DNA of 64,000 nt from Anastrepha obliqua. Taxonomy: Eukaryota; Arthropoda; Insecta; Diptera; Tephritidae. Positions within the stretch are counted from its first letter, which is position 1. Each line of letters begins with the position of its first letter. This document shows positions 47,604 to 59,520 of the stretch, piece by piece. The position numbers were made by a program, and so were the translations under genes. The notes beneath the pieces were generated by a model that saw nothing but the letters and a program-made list of their open reading frames with translations, was not told the origin of the DNA and made no database searches. Location: contig NC_072896.1 of NCBI RefSeq assembly GCF_027943255.1, positions 2,108,001 through 2,172,000 of the forward strand, in the 5' to 3' direction.

Positions 47604-50453
47604 ACTGGGCAAAAATGATCTCACAGTAGGCTCATTAAGCGATTGGCTTTGTATACAACTGAAATAATGCAAGAAGCTACATGTTTTTGAGGAAGAAATT
47701 AACCCACTTTCGTAAAAAAAGTAGCACATTTAAATGCTGTTGAGTTCAGTTCAGTTCGCTTATTTCTTCGAACGAGCATCCTCTCAACCTAATCACTTCT
47801 ACAGTTACGTTTTACAGCTACATTAAAGCAAAAATACTGAATTTTATTGGCACTTACAAAGCTATTTTTTTTATCTTAAATTTGATGGAAGAAAAGATTA
47901 AAAAATCTCTAAAATATTTCAAAAATGAAACAAAAGTCCATTCATGACTCAGTCGATAAAGTTGCTTGGATTTTTCATAATGCTGTATATGAATTATAAT
48001 AACCCCACAACAAAAGTTACCAATAATTCCCTCACAATTAACCTAGTTTTCCATAATATATAGTGAAAAAAAGTTGTAAGAACTTTTCGCTTCTGCGCAC
48101 AACTGCGATGCATATTTCACGGCGCAACACACGAATATTCATTACATGCCACATAATTTGGTTTTGTCTTTCCATAAACATTTGGCATTTACGAACTTTT
48201 CTGCCGTCATCGGCGTATTGCGGCGCATGACTACCGGCTAAGTTTTTAAACAAATTTTCTTCCTTTGTTTATTCATGCGATGTTATTCACTACAAGCGTC
48301 GACAACCAAATCCAAAGGAAACAAAACTCATTAATTCCGAATTCACAAAATTGTTCGCATCGCAATGCACTACCGGAATTGGGCTCAAAGCAATAAAATA
48401 TTTATGTTTTCACAGTGGCAATAAAAAAACAGCAGAACGAAATAAGAAACCAATAAAAGCATAAAAAGCGGCACATAAAAACATGAAATAAAATCGGGGT
48501 AAGAAATTGAAATTTGTCCAAGCTTCAACTGAAAGATCGATGGCAAATTGTGCTTTATAACACTAAAACTTGAAGTCGTTGTGGATGCATGACTTTCAGG
48601 CACATAATTTGGAACAACTCAAGTCACTCAACTCAAAACCTTTTTGGCATTTCAGTTATATAAAGATTTAAGAATGCAATTCTCTATTTGAGTGGCAAAT
48701 AATCAATTTATGAAAATGTTATTTCACTTAAAACCAAATTTGGTAAAGGAAATTGTTGGCTTACAAGCACCAAAAATCGAAATTTTTATTCAAAACACCC
48801 TTAACTCAAAGCTCTTTACCAAAAGCATAGAAAAATAATATTAATTCCATTTAATGGAGTAGTTAAAAAAATAAACAAAACAGCTAAAATAAAATCACTC
48901 ATCCTCTTAACACCCTGCGAAAATAGATAATTCTGTCTAAAAAAGCTAAGTATTAAATTCGCATTTCAACTATTCAACTTTGCAATTGAGCTGCGCTGCA
49001 GCAACTTACGACTCGCCACCCTGCAAAAAAATTATGAGTGCCACTTTTGTGCTCCACATTTAATTGTTTTTTAATGAAAGTTTTGAACTTTCGGGGCAGC
49101 GATGCAAATAAAAAATCTCTTAGATTACCAGTTGCTAGCATAATGGCTCACTGTTACCCCCACCGCACTTCGCAATTCAGCTGCACGTAATTAAAAGACT
49201 TTCATTTGTGCGCTTACAGAGAATGGGCGAGAGCGAGTGGGAAAGTGATAAAACAAAATTGTGTATGTAGAAAGTGCCGAAAAGTTTATTAAAAACCTAT
49301 AAGAATGATAGTGCTCGCCGGAAAGGCTGCTGAGAATGGGCGACACTGGGCATTCGAGGAACTATGTATAGGTGTACAACAAATATGTATGCCGTGTGAG
49401 AGAGACACCTGCGCTGCTGCAACCGGTCGCTCATTTTATGTCCGCTTTAGGTGCTTGCACTTCGGTTTTATTTGCCTTTTGTAAATTGCTGTCTGGTCAC
49501 CTTTTAGGTGTAAATTTTATTAATGATTTCGTTGCGCATTTCGCTTTGAAACATTTTCGTATGCAAAAGTTTTGCTCATTTACTGCACTTTCTTCTCTTC
49601 ACATCTGCCCATCGGCGGCTATCCTCGCTGTTTTACACACTTTCCTCTTTGTAGTGCATTTCCGCTCCAACACTCATTAAACGCTAATGATTTCTCGCTC
49701 CTTTTATTATTGCTGACCAAAAGTTTGCAACTATATCGCATACATACATATTTTTAGGCGTTAAAAAGTTTCACCTTTGACCTGCATTTTTGTTGTACAT
49801 TTCGCTTTCAACGAAGTTAATGATTTCGTCGCCACTATCGAGGCCTAATTAACCGATGACGCAGAGTTCATTTGTGCTTATAGCAACTTACACTAATACA
49901 TATGCACTTGAAGCATTCTCTACCTGAGAAAATAGGCTGCATAGGTAGATACGAATTCAGGCATATTGAAATTGAACATTTGAAGAACTTAAATTTTCGT
50001 CTTTCTTTTCTCATTCAATGTAGTTCAATGAAGAAAGCAAAGATTGAAAATAACTTTTTAATGTAAACATGAAATTTTGTTAGAAATAAAAGGACAAAAA
50101 AGAGAGCATAACAAAGCTTCTTAGATGAAGAATTTTCGGTCCAGCTCCTTGCTAATTTTCTACATTTACACATCTTGCTATGTTAAGACTTTTGAGTCAA
50201 GCAACGCGCTACAGTTTTTCCGAAAGGTTTTGTCGTACTGAGTCTGAATCTCAAAATACCGCGAACATTTCAGGGTTTGGAAAGATTCTGCTGCGGATAT
50301 TAGCAACATCCCTGCCTAGTGAGTCATATTTGGCCCACAAAATAAAATAACCGGCACAATTTAAATCTTTATAAAATAATTAAGGAAAATTATGTATTGT
50401 CACATAAATAGCGTATCAGAAAAAAACACAAGTGGGCGTGGCGCATTCACAAC
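47604..50453. other. beat intron, no gene seen
   Basis: About 2.85 kb without recognisable element or gene. Open frames at 48038-49757 are short, overlap and have no domain. This is the largest apparently transposon-free block of the second intron. Confidence 0.45.
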
Positions 50454-51435
50454 ATGCATTATTTGTATGTGCGCAGGGAAATTGTTAAGTTGAAATCTTC
50501 CTCTCAAACTGATACTGATGGACTTTTAGCAGTTTTCTTAAAAAATTATCCAGCCTTGGACTATCCCCTGAAAGTAATATTCAGTAAATCTTTATTGTCG
50601 AGCAGTTTCGTTGACGCATGGAAGCTCTCTTCCATAACACCTGTCTTTAAGTGTGGCAATAAAAATTGCGTTAGAAATTAAAGACTTATTCTATCGACTA
50701 TTTTCCAAACTTTTTAGCTCGCGATCAATGCAAAACTGAGCTTTGCAGTGACGTCTTTAATTTGCCCAAATAGCATGGATTTGTTGCCGACAGATCTACA
50801 GTATCTAATCTGACTGTTTTTAGTGAACACGTCATTGATTCTTTCTAGGCTGGTTTGCAGATTGACTGCATTTACACTGACTTTTCGAAAGCCTTCGACA
50901 AAGTTTCTCATAGAGTCTTAATTAAAATATGAGCTGGCTTTGGCTTTTATTCTTCTTTCTGCAATGGATAACCTCTTATTTGTCTAATAGACGTTGTTCG
51001 TTTTTCATCCACCCCCTTTGCTGTCACCTCAAGTGGTCCACAAAGAAGTATCCGGGACCCACGGACTAATTTCATATTTAGTATTGTTATCAAAAGTTGT
51101 TTCTCATTTGCCAAATCCTGATGGCCTTAAGATATTTTCAGTGATCTGGACTCGAGAAGATGCCATGCCATTAACGTCTTTTGCTGAACTTGTCCAAGTG
51201 ATTTCAAATGTTTTACTCGAAAACATCTAACATTGTGCGTACTAAGTACAGTATCTCGATTTGTATTCCTCTGTGTTAGAGAGTTTAAGGACCTTGGCAT
51301 TTTCTTGACAACAAATTGTCTTTTAATAACCATACAAATTATATTACTACAAAATCTTTTTCCTGGTTGGGTTTCGTCAGACAGAATGCAACTAAGTTCT
51401 TGTTAGATCTTATTTAGAATACGGTGTTATTATTT
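50454..51435 (+). pseudogene. LINE reverse-transcriptase remnant (heavily decayed)
   Basis: Plus-strand RT fragments in shifting frames: a palm-entry block (AVFLKNYPALDYPLKVIFSKSL, then ITPVFKCGNKNCVRN), then YTDFSKAFDKVSHRVL (motif A) near 50875. Further on are a short SYLSNRRC block and a thumb-like piece ending LEYGVII-like sequence near 51425. Motifs B and C are not recognisable. It is truncated by the Jockey LINE that starts next to it. Very old copy. Confidence 0.75.
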
Positions 51436-51464
51436 AATAATGATATATCAGAGCTCATATACGA

Positions 51465-53409
51465 AGGAATCCTCTAATAGAAACATATATAACAAAAAAA
51501 CCTACTGGGATACATTTAGAGAAATAGTCATCCGTAATCTTAACAATAAAATAAGCTTAAAGACCTTTGACGAAATCGACAGTGCGATAGCCTATTTTAA
51601 TCACACAATAATGAACGCCACTATGAAATCAACTCCACAAGAAACTATCTGTTCCTCGAGCTACAATATACCTGCACACATCCAAGAAAAAATCAAAATC
51701 AAAAACCGCTGGCAAATAACAAGGCTCCCACTTGACAAAAGCAAGCTAAACGCTGCTACAAAGGAAATCAAGCAAATGCTATTCGACCATAAAAATATGA
51801 AACTTAAGAGACGCATCGAAAAACTTGGACACGGTATAACGACAAACTATTCACTATGGAAAGTTACAAACAAAATCGAAAATAAAATTTTATACAAACC
51901 ACTTATCAGAAAACTTGATGGCAGCTGGACTAGAACAAACCTTGACAAGGCTGAAGTTCTCGCAAAACACTTCAAAAGTACTTTTACGAACAATACGCCT
52001 AATGTAAACCTTTTCCCGACCCACGCAAAAAAAGATCCATGCAAACCAAAAAATGTTACATTAGAAGAAATAAAACAATGCATATGTAAGAGAACTGATC
52101 CTAAGAAGTCGCCAGGATACGACCTAATAACTGGAAAAATTTTAAGAGAACTTGTTCAATCAAATCTTGAACTTGAAATATTTCCCAAAAGTATGGAAAA
52201 TTGCTCAAATTATCGCAATACCAAAGCCATGCAAAGATCCTACGCAAGTAACTTCGTACAGACATATAAGCCTACTACCAGTATTATCAAAAATTTTTGA
52301 AAAGTTACTTTTTGACAGAATCGATCCCATTACACAAAAGGACAAAATAATACCTTGCCACCAATTCGGATTCAGGCAAAAACATTCCACCATCCAACAA
52401 GTTCACAGAGTTACAAACAAAATTTTTGAAGACATCGATAAAAAACGAACGTGTGAAGCAGTATATCTCGACGTAGCCAAAGCTTTTGACACAGTATGGC
52501 ACGCAGGACTTCTACAAAAGCTCTTGACTTATTTACCAACAGACTACTACGAACTAATGAAAAGTTATATAACTGGAAGACAAGTTTATGTAAAATTCGA
52601 AGATAAGTATTCTGATATACTAACAATGGAAGCAGGTGTACCGCAAGGTAGTGTCCTTGGGCCGCTTCTTTACCTTCTTTACACAGCTGATATCCCTACA
52701 CCGGCAACTAAGAATTCTCTAATAGCAACATTTGCAGACGACACTGTCTTGTTAGCATCAGACAAAGATCCAAGAACGGCTGCTTATAAACTTCAGGAAT
52801 TACTTGACAACACCACTCAATGGTTCGAGAAATGGGGAGTCAAAATAAACGAAGATAAAACCGGCCACGTCACATACACTAACAAGAGAAAAAACAATAC
52901 AACCCAATTCATATTCACAAATCCACCACGACACAAGGGCAAAATACTTGGGTATGATTATAGACATTAAACTTAACTGGAAGTTACACATTGGACAAAA
53001 ACGACGTGAAATCAAGACTAGGTTTAAACAACTTCATTGGCTTTTGGGAAAAAATTCAACGCTCTCACTAGAAAATAAGATACTAATATACAAAGTAATT
53101 ATAACACCAATATGGAAATATGGTTCAGAGCTTTGGGGAACTGCGAGCAGAACAAATATAAAAATTATACAACAAACGCAAAATAAGATACTCCGTATAA
53201 TATCAAAAGCAGAGTGCTATATACTAAATGATAATATCCATCGAGAACTTAAAGTAAAAACAGTCCATGAAGAAATACGCAACAACAGCTTAAGACACAC
53301 AAACCGACTACTAGAACATTCTAACAGGGAAATTCGGCAACTTCCATTAAAAGAGGAAACCGAGACGAGGAGACTTAAGCGCCAACGACCAACTGACCTG
53401 CAGATGTAA
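51465..53409 (+). pseudogene. Jockey-type ORF2 reverse transcriptase, frameshifted
   Basis: Reverse transcriptase of a Jockey-clade LINE in three consecutive frames. The first (to ~52150) has a linker and KKSPGYDLITGKILREL. The second (52152-52970) has YFPKVWKIAQIIAIPKP, ISLLPVLSKIFEKLLFDRI, CHQFGFRQKHST, VYLDVAKAFDTVWH (motif A), GVPQGSVLGPLL (motif B), TFADDTVLLA (motif C, catalytic DD intact) and KWGVKINEDKT. The third (52948-53409) has LGMIIDIKLNWKLHI and IWKYGSELWGT, and ends at 53409. Indels near 52155 and 52940 are the only major lesions, so the copy is relatively young. ORF1 and the endonuclease are missing. Confidence 0.92.
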
Positions 53410-53581
53410 ATGGTGTCACAATTTTATGAATATATTTATTCATTAAATAATTAAATTAATTAAATAACGAGTTAATTTTTTGTTTTTTCTTAGATAAATG
53501 TATATAGTGGTATTGGCTTCTAAATACTGTTGAAACCCAAAAGAAAGAAAAACAATAATAATAAAGGGTAAAAAAAAAAAC
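51465..53581 (+). mobile_element. Jockey-type LINE, 5'-truncated, with poly(A)
   Basis: A ~2.1-kb plus-strand element. It contains ORF2 from just after the endonuclease through the C-terminus, a ~140-bp 3' untranslated part with an AATAATAATAAAG signal, and an A run at 53571-53580. The RT is described separately. Confidence 0.88.
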
Positions 53582-53670
53582 AAATTATTTGGAGGCTATG
53601 TAGCAGAAGCCTATCAGTAGAATCGTACGTACGCACCATATATACATCGCATCGTTCATATACCACCATA

Positions 53671-54672
53671 TTTTTTTTTATTTTATTTGATTTAAAAGAG
53701 TAACAGTTATTAATAATTATTCCACTTACGAAATAAGCACTGGCTGCCAGGGCCTTCGGCTTATGGTATCTTAACTAGAGTAATAATATAGGTAAGTAAC
53801 TATACAAGAGGATGAGAGAGAGCAGGTGGGGCAGTATTAGAAGATTAGTGGGTAGTGTGAGTTTGACCGGAGTATAATTTTATATTATATATCTAGTTTT
53901 CGCAAAGAGTTAAACTTTTAATGTAGTTAGTTTAATAATTAAGTTAAGTTTACAAATTAAGTTAATGCTATTGTCATCTGTGTTGTTGAGTAGATTCAAA
54001 AGTTCAATGTTAGGATGAATTGCATTTCTAGTGCATTTCAATCCTGGGCAGGTATCGAGGAGGTGTGTAAACGTCTGAGTTGCAAAGAGGGCAGTCTGGT
54101 TTGACTGTGCCGTTTAGGATGTGAACATGGGTGGCTATAGCGTGACCGATTCTTGAAGACATGTGTGTAGGATATATGGGCTTGATGCCAGTAGGGTTGT
54201 ACTTTTTGTAGTGGTGTTGATAATTAATCCATCGACTATTGTACGCATCCTGAAGAGATTTTAGTATAATTTTCCGAATATGCGTTCTTGGGCAGCTTCT
54301 TTGGCTCTAGTATCAGCGCACTCGTTGCCTTGTATTCCGGCATGACCCAGAACCCATAAGATTCTTATGGAATTTTTATTTGATACAATAATATTTCGGA
54401 TTTCGGTGATTATTGGAGTTTCGTTAGAATGGTTCAATATAGCGTCCATTACGCATTCACTAAGGCTGCAATTAATGAATTTTCCGCCTTTGTTGGAGGC
54501 ATAAACTACCGCTTCAAGCAATGCAGCTGCTTCCGCTGTGAAAACTGAGCAGTAGGAAGGTAAAGCACCGACTGAAATTGTGGCACCAAGCTGGTTTGTG
54601 ACTGCAAACGATGTACTGGTGTCTGTTTTAGAACCATCGGTATAAAAGAACTCCCATTCGTTTCTTAAAGGA
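53671..54672 (-). pseudogene. I/LOA-like LINE tail with RNase H, antisense
   Basis: Minus-strand element. Read 5' to 3' it starts near 54650 with FYTDGSKTDTS (RNase H first Asp), then an AEAAALLEAVVYASNK stretch (Glu), a CSLSECVMDAI piece where the third acid would lie, and WVLGHAGIQGNECAD (RNase H C-terminus). Downstream are KYNPTGIKPIYPTHMSS and HVHILNGTVKPDCPLCNSD (Cys motif). An A-rich 3' end is seen as the T run near 53671. RT is absent. It meets the next LINE head to head at about 54672. Confidence 0.82.
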
Positions 54673-55046
54673 GGAAATCCCTAACTAACTATAACAAAGA
54701 ACTAAGGAAATCCAAATGAAACTCTTGGAACAACTTCTGCCAGGATCTAAAAGATACTCCAGCAACAGCTAGAATCCAAAAATCACTCTCCAAAGGTGAC
54801 TCAAGTCCCATAGGCACACTAAAAGGTCCAAACGGAACTATTACCAACACATTCGTAGAAACACTAGAGCTTCTTCTAAAGACTCACTTCCCAGATTGTT
54901 AAAGTCATGACCCATCAATCGACAATAGTCTAGACATGGTGAGCATCAACGGAGATCGACGGTCTCATTTGTCAATAAAATCATAAATTTCGAAAGGGTA
55001 GAGTGGGCAATCAACTCCTTTAAGCCCTTTAAATCACCAGGGCCGG

Positions 55047-57960
55047 ATGGAATATTCCCAACTGGAACTGATCCGAGTCATGGTGAAAATCTTCAGAGCT
55101 AGTCTAATATTGGAATACATTCCAAAGATATGGAGGAAAGTGAAGGTAATATTTATTCCTAAGGGAGGTAACAAACCCCCTGGTTCTCCAAAATCTGAAA
55201 AACTAATTGAATACCATCTAAGAGAAGAAGTAATCTTCAAAAAACCCCTTCATAAGCTGCAATTTGCTTACCAAAAAGGGAAATCCACAGTCACAGCACT
55301 GCACACACTCGTTGTCAATATAGAAAAGGCTCTAAATCAAAAAGAAATAGCCCTATGTTCCTTTAAGGGCATAGAGGGAGCCTTCGACAACACAAATTAC
55401 AAATCCATGGAAACAGCACTCGAGAAAAGAGGTGCAAACCCAATATTAACACATTGGATAAGCCAAATGCTTAATCAGCGGATTATTAAAGCCTCGTTAG
55501 GCCAAGCTGAACTTAATGTCACAACAGTAAAGGGATGTCCGCAAGGAGGAGTTCTTTCTCCACTGCTATGGTCCCTACTAGTTGATGACTTGGTGCATCA
55601 CCTAAACAATAAGGGATTTATAACCATTGGTTATGCAGATGACATATCTGTTATAATAAAAGGCAACCATGAAAGGACACTAACAGACTTAATGCAAAAT
55701 GCCTTGAACGCTACATAGGAATGGTGTAAAAAGGAGGGACAGTCGATCAACCCTAACAAAACCACAATAATCCCCTTCACAAGAAAAAGAAAGTTAGAGT
55801 TTCCTACATTGAAAATAAATGAAACAGTGATAGAACTAAAAAAAGAAGTCAAGTATCTAGGTTTAACCTTAGATAAAAAACTCACTTGGGAACAGTGGCG
55901 GATCCAGGATTTCATAAAGGGGGGGGAGGTCCGGGGTATTTTAGAAGAGTGTTTTTATTAAAAATCAATTTCGTGAATAAAATATGGCATTATTCCAATA
56001 ACAAGTTTCAAGCGAATTACATTAAATTTTCGAAAGATCGTCCGCCATATTGGATCAGCCATTTTTAATTTTAAAAAACTAACATCAGATTCGTAATCAG
56101 CGACACCAATGTCGAACATACATAGTTTTTGAAGCATCTGTTGCGCCATTAAAGAGGGCGTTAAGAAAATGAATTTGCATGTCTAAAAGTCTTAAATTCA
56201 AAATAGTATAATTTTTTTTCATTCATCCTAGAAGTCTTTTAAAAAATGGATTTTAAAGCTACAGAGTATTACTTTGCGATTCCGTTGTGGAAAATAAAAA
56301 AAAAATTTACCTTACTCAAAAAAAATTCATAAAGATGTCCAAAATCGGCGTTTCTTTACTATTTAACCACAGATTGCCAAAAGTGCTGACGTGCTGGAGC
56401 ATTTTCAAGATCAAATTCGTTTTCAGCACAAAAAAAACTTCAAGAGACACTCGTAGCCGTTTTAGAAATTGGACAAAAATGAAATTACGCAGGCCTGTGT
56501 AATTATTCAAAATTTTGAATTGCGTCCGTCGTATTATAATTGTTTTTATTATAAAATAAATTAAAACTGGAAGAAAAATCTAATAAACTGCTAATGCATA
56601 TAAAAAAATATTGTTTTTTTTAACTTGACTCATACAGAATTGAAACATAAAATTTTAGAGCATGATTCCAATGGGGGGGGTCCAGACCCGAAACCCCCCC
56701 CCCCGTGGATCCGCCACTGCTTGGGAATCACATATAAATAATATAACAAAAAAAGCCACGAAATCCTTGTGGACAACCAAACAATTACTAGAGAGCTCCT
56801 GGGGCCTCAGCCCTAGTATGGCCCTCTGGATATACACCCAAATGGTTAGACCAATAATACTGTATGGGGCACTAGTATGGTGCAGCAAATCTATCCAACA
56901 AACAGCGATAACCAAACTGGGAAAAGTACAAAGGCTTGCTTGCCTATGCATCACAGGGGCTATGAGAACTACCCCAACAGCTGGCATGGAAGCACTCCTT
57001 AATCTCCCACCACTTCATATAGCAATCCAAGAGGAAGCAGCTACGCAAGCACTCTTGCTACACATGAAAGAAAATTTCAAATCAGGCAACCTCATCGGCC
57101 ACCTAAGTATCCTAAATAAAATCAAAAACACCATAAGCATGGCTCAAGTCTCAGACCATATTGACCCAATCCTCTGTTTCACAAAAGGATACACAGTTAC
57201 CTTTCCTGAGAGGATCGAGTGGAAAACAAACCCAAAATGGCTGAATGATGATTCACAAAAATGGTACACTGATGGATCAAAAACACCTTGTGGTGTAGGA
57301 GCAGGAGTAGTGGGCCCCAGAATCCACAAATCATTCACTCTCACCAGGGACACCACCATCTTTCAAGCGGAACTATACGCAATAATGGAAGCAGCAAACA
57401 TCATGCAACATAGAAACCACAAGAGAGTAAAGATCAAAATACTCTCGGACAGCCAATCAGTTCTAAAAGCTTTAGATAGCTATACCTACAACTCAAAAAG
57501 AATGCCACAAGGCACTCAATAACCTGGCATCCAAAAACAATGTTTCATTAATTTGAGTACCGGGTCATGAGGGATATGACGGCAACGAAAAGGCAGACTT
57601 TCAAGCCAAAAAGGGGGCAGATGAAAACTTCATCGGACCTAGTCCCATGTTCGGATTCAACAAAAACAGCCTGAAACAAAAAGTAAAATACTGGGTCAAA
57701 ACTCTATTAAATCAGCATTGGAACAACGTAGAGGCTCTTAGACACTCCAAAAAGTTCCTAAGTTTCAACGCTAAAAGAGCTAACATGGCCCACACGTTAA
57801 ACAAAAAGAGCATTCGCACTCTCACAGGCGCTCTCACGGGTCACTTCATCGCAACAAACACTTATATAAATTAGGCATAACTAACAGCAGCACCTGCAGA
57901 TTTTGCTGCGAAGATGAGGAGTCTATAGAACATCTCATCATCGAATGTCCGGGGTTGACG
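55047..57960 (+). pseudogene. LOA/I-type ORF2: RT + RNase H + zinc motif, broken
   Basis: In order: an RT entry block (ILEYIPKIWRKVKVIFIPKG), QFAYQKGKST, FKGIEGAFDN (motif A), GCPQGGVLSPLLWSLL (motif B), GYADDISVII (motif C, intact) and YLGLTLDKKLTW (thumb). The hAT element splits the thumb. Then come PIILYGALVW, LACLCITGAMRTTPTA, RNase H YTDGSKT ... FQAELYAIME ... LSDSQSVLKAL, GHEGYDGNEKAD (RNase H end) and a CRFCCEDEESIEHLIIEC cysteine motif. Lesions: motif A has Gly where family members have the catalytic Asp, TAG at 55716-55718, frameshifts near 57496 and 57845, and TGA near 57556. Non-functional. Confidence 0.9.
55893..56719. mobile_element. Non-autonomous hAT-type element
   Basis: 827 bp with inverted ends CAGTGGCGGATCCA followed by G-rich/C-rich runs. 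It is flanked by an 8-bp direct duplication, CTTGGGAA, at 55885-55892 and 56720-56727. An 8-bp duplication and CAG-type ends fit the hAT superfamily. No transposase is seen; the open frame at 56287-56502 is not one. Inserted into the LINE thumb coding region. Confidence 0.88.
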
Positions 57961-58131
57961 CATAGAAGGTTTAAACAAGTTCATGCTTACAGATGAAGAC
58001 CTTCAATCACTCCCTCAGAAGGAGCTGGTACAATTCATAAGCATACTTAACAGTCAATAGACAGCATAGGGTGCACAATAGATCAATATGGTCGCAGTGC
58101 TAAAGGGACATACCTTAACCCTCTACAACCA

Positions 58132-58472
58132 TTAACCATTAACCATTCTTAAAGGAGCACCGATTTCATTGAAATGTTGGACGTATTCATTATAGTATTC
58201 TTTGGGGAATTTTAGCAAATCCTCGATAAAAATAATGTTTGGATTCAAGCCTAGGAAAACTGGAATCGGTGGCAAAATCGCATCTGATGTGACATTCAGT
58301 TTGTGCATTAGTTCAACACAACGTTGTATGGTGGACGGTTTGTTATTTTTATATTGTTGCTTCGCTGAGTTTACCAGTCTAAGTAATATTTTATTTCTGC
58401 AGTGAAGAAGCTTGGGTAGGAGCATTATTGTCTTGCGGTTGACTTTGTGGGATATATCCGGTAATCCGGCTT
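58132..58472 (-). CDS. Putative antisense terminal exon, unknown protein
   Basis: On the minus strand a good splice acceptor (TATCTGTTCTTGCAG) precedes position 58472. It is followed by an unbroken frame of ~113 residues: GLPDISHKVNRKTIMLLPKL, then CRNKILLRLVNSAKQQYKNN, CVELMHKLNVTSDAILPPI, LLKFPKEYYNEYVQHFNE, ending at a stop at 58132-58134. Composition is that of a normal soluble, helix-rich protein; I recognise no family and no transposon motif. The stop lies inside the ACCATTA tail of the neighbouring LINE, so that LINE probably landed in the 3' end of this exon and may have replaced the original terminus. It could be a gene nested antisense in the beat intron, or a fragment of one. The beat exon on the other strand begins 327 bp away. 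Confidence 0.5.
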
Positions 58473-58799
58473 CTGCAAGAACAGATACACATATATACAT
58501 CAAATTTACATAACACATAACGTAAATATGTCCTAAATTTTAACCAGGTCGGTTCTCACATAAAATGTTCCCAAATCCCGCGACCTCAGCGCCATATCAT
58601 CCTGGTGAGGGAATTGTTTTACATTCCAATTACCGCCTGACCATTCTGCTGACTAAATTGTATGCCAAATAATATCTATGGGGCTTTATTTCATTTATTT
58701 ATTTATTCTTTCATACTTGAAATTTAAGGTTAGCTACGGCTTAAATTTTTTTTTGTAAGGAGCTAAGCCACATAACTAACACAAATCCTTTTGTTTCAG
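58473..58799. other. Intron end before the third beat exon
   Basis: On the plus strand this ends in CTTTTGTTTCAG, the acceptor of the next beat exon. On the minus strand its low edge is the possible acceptor of the antisense exon. A short ATTT-rich run lies near 58690. Confidence 0.6.
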
Positions 58800-58933
58800 A
58801 AGTACCGGGAAAAGATCCGATTATCTCAGGCATTAGACCGCGCTATCGTGTAGGTGATATAGTACGCGGCAACTGTACGTCGCGCCATTCAAAGCCAGCA
58901 GCGAATTTGACATGGACGATAAATGGACGAGAG
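58800..58933 (+). CDS. beat: beat-family gene, internal exon: start of Ig domain 2
   Basis: Begins after TTTTGTTTCAG in phase 1, matching the G left at 37144, and ends GGACGAGAG|GTAAATA in phase 0. It encodes EVPGKDPIISGIRPRYRVGD, then IVRGNCTSRHSKPAANLTW and TINGRE. The RYRVGD-x(4)-GNC-x(6)-KPAANLTW pattern is the hallmark start of the second Beat Ig domain, with its first Cys (GNC) and core Trp (LTW). NCT and NLT are potential N-glycosylation sites. The exon is intact. The rest of Ig2 and the Cys-rich C-terminus lie beyond the window. Confidence 0.95.
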
Positions 58934-59329
58934 GTAAATAAATATTAAGGAATTAAAAAAAAAATAGTAATCAGGGATATAAGTGTAAAATATAATAACA
59001 AAAAAAATAATAATTAGTATTATTTTATTTATATAATATATATATCGGTGAGGGTTTGTTTGGTTATTTGAGTCAACATTTTGGTGAGTAAATTTGGAAT
59101 CGTTAACAAGTTCGTTTGGAACCCTTCAGACCGTCGTCTGCTCGTGTGCTCGATATATTTGTGTAAATCTTGTTCAGTATCCGATTAAGTTCATACTCAG
59201 TGTTTGGTGCTTGGTGTTTTCTTCCACATAAAAACCGTAGAGCACCCTTTATATGAAGTAAATCCAAACAACAGTTGTAGGCGGCATTGTTCCAAAACAG
59301 AGGCTAAAAACAAAACTCATAACAATGTT
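58934..59329. other. beat intron after third exon
   Basis: Begins with the GTAAATA donor. AT-rich, with nothing recognisable before the mariner remnant. Confidence 0.5.
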
Positions 59330-59520
59330 CGGCACCATCCCCAAGATGAAAATCTTTAAATAAAAACAAATGTGTGCGCTTTATAAACCCAATAAGTTAT
59401 AGAACGCCAAAGCAGGGCGGGTACTTTAAGAACCAAATGGACTTCGAAATGAGGCTCGCTCTGGCAGGCCAATCGTAGGAAATGCCGAAAAAATCAAGGA
59501 AATCGAGCTATTTGAGAGAT

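Larger units (their letters stand above)
54673..58147 (+). mobile_element. LOA/I-type LINE with RT, RNase H and Cys motif, hAT-interrupted
   Basis: The longest LINE in the window, ~2.6 kb after removal of the inserted hAT element. It is 5'-truncated before the RT palm. It ends in short tandem ACCATTA units at 58126-58147 rather than poly(A), a tail style seen in I/LOA-type elements. Its 3' end abuts the minus-strand exon-like segment at 58132-58472. Confidence 0.88.
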
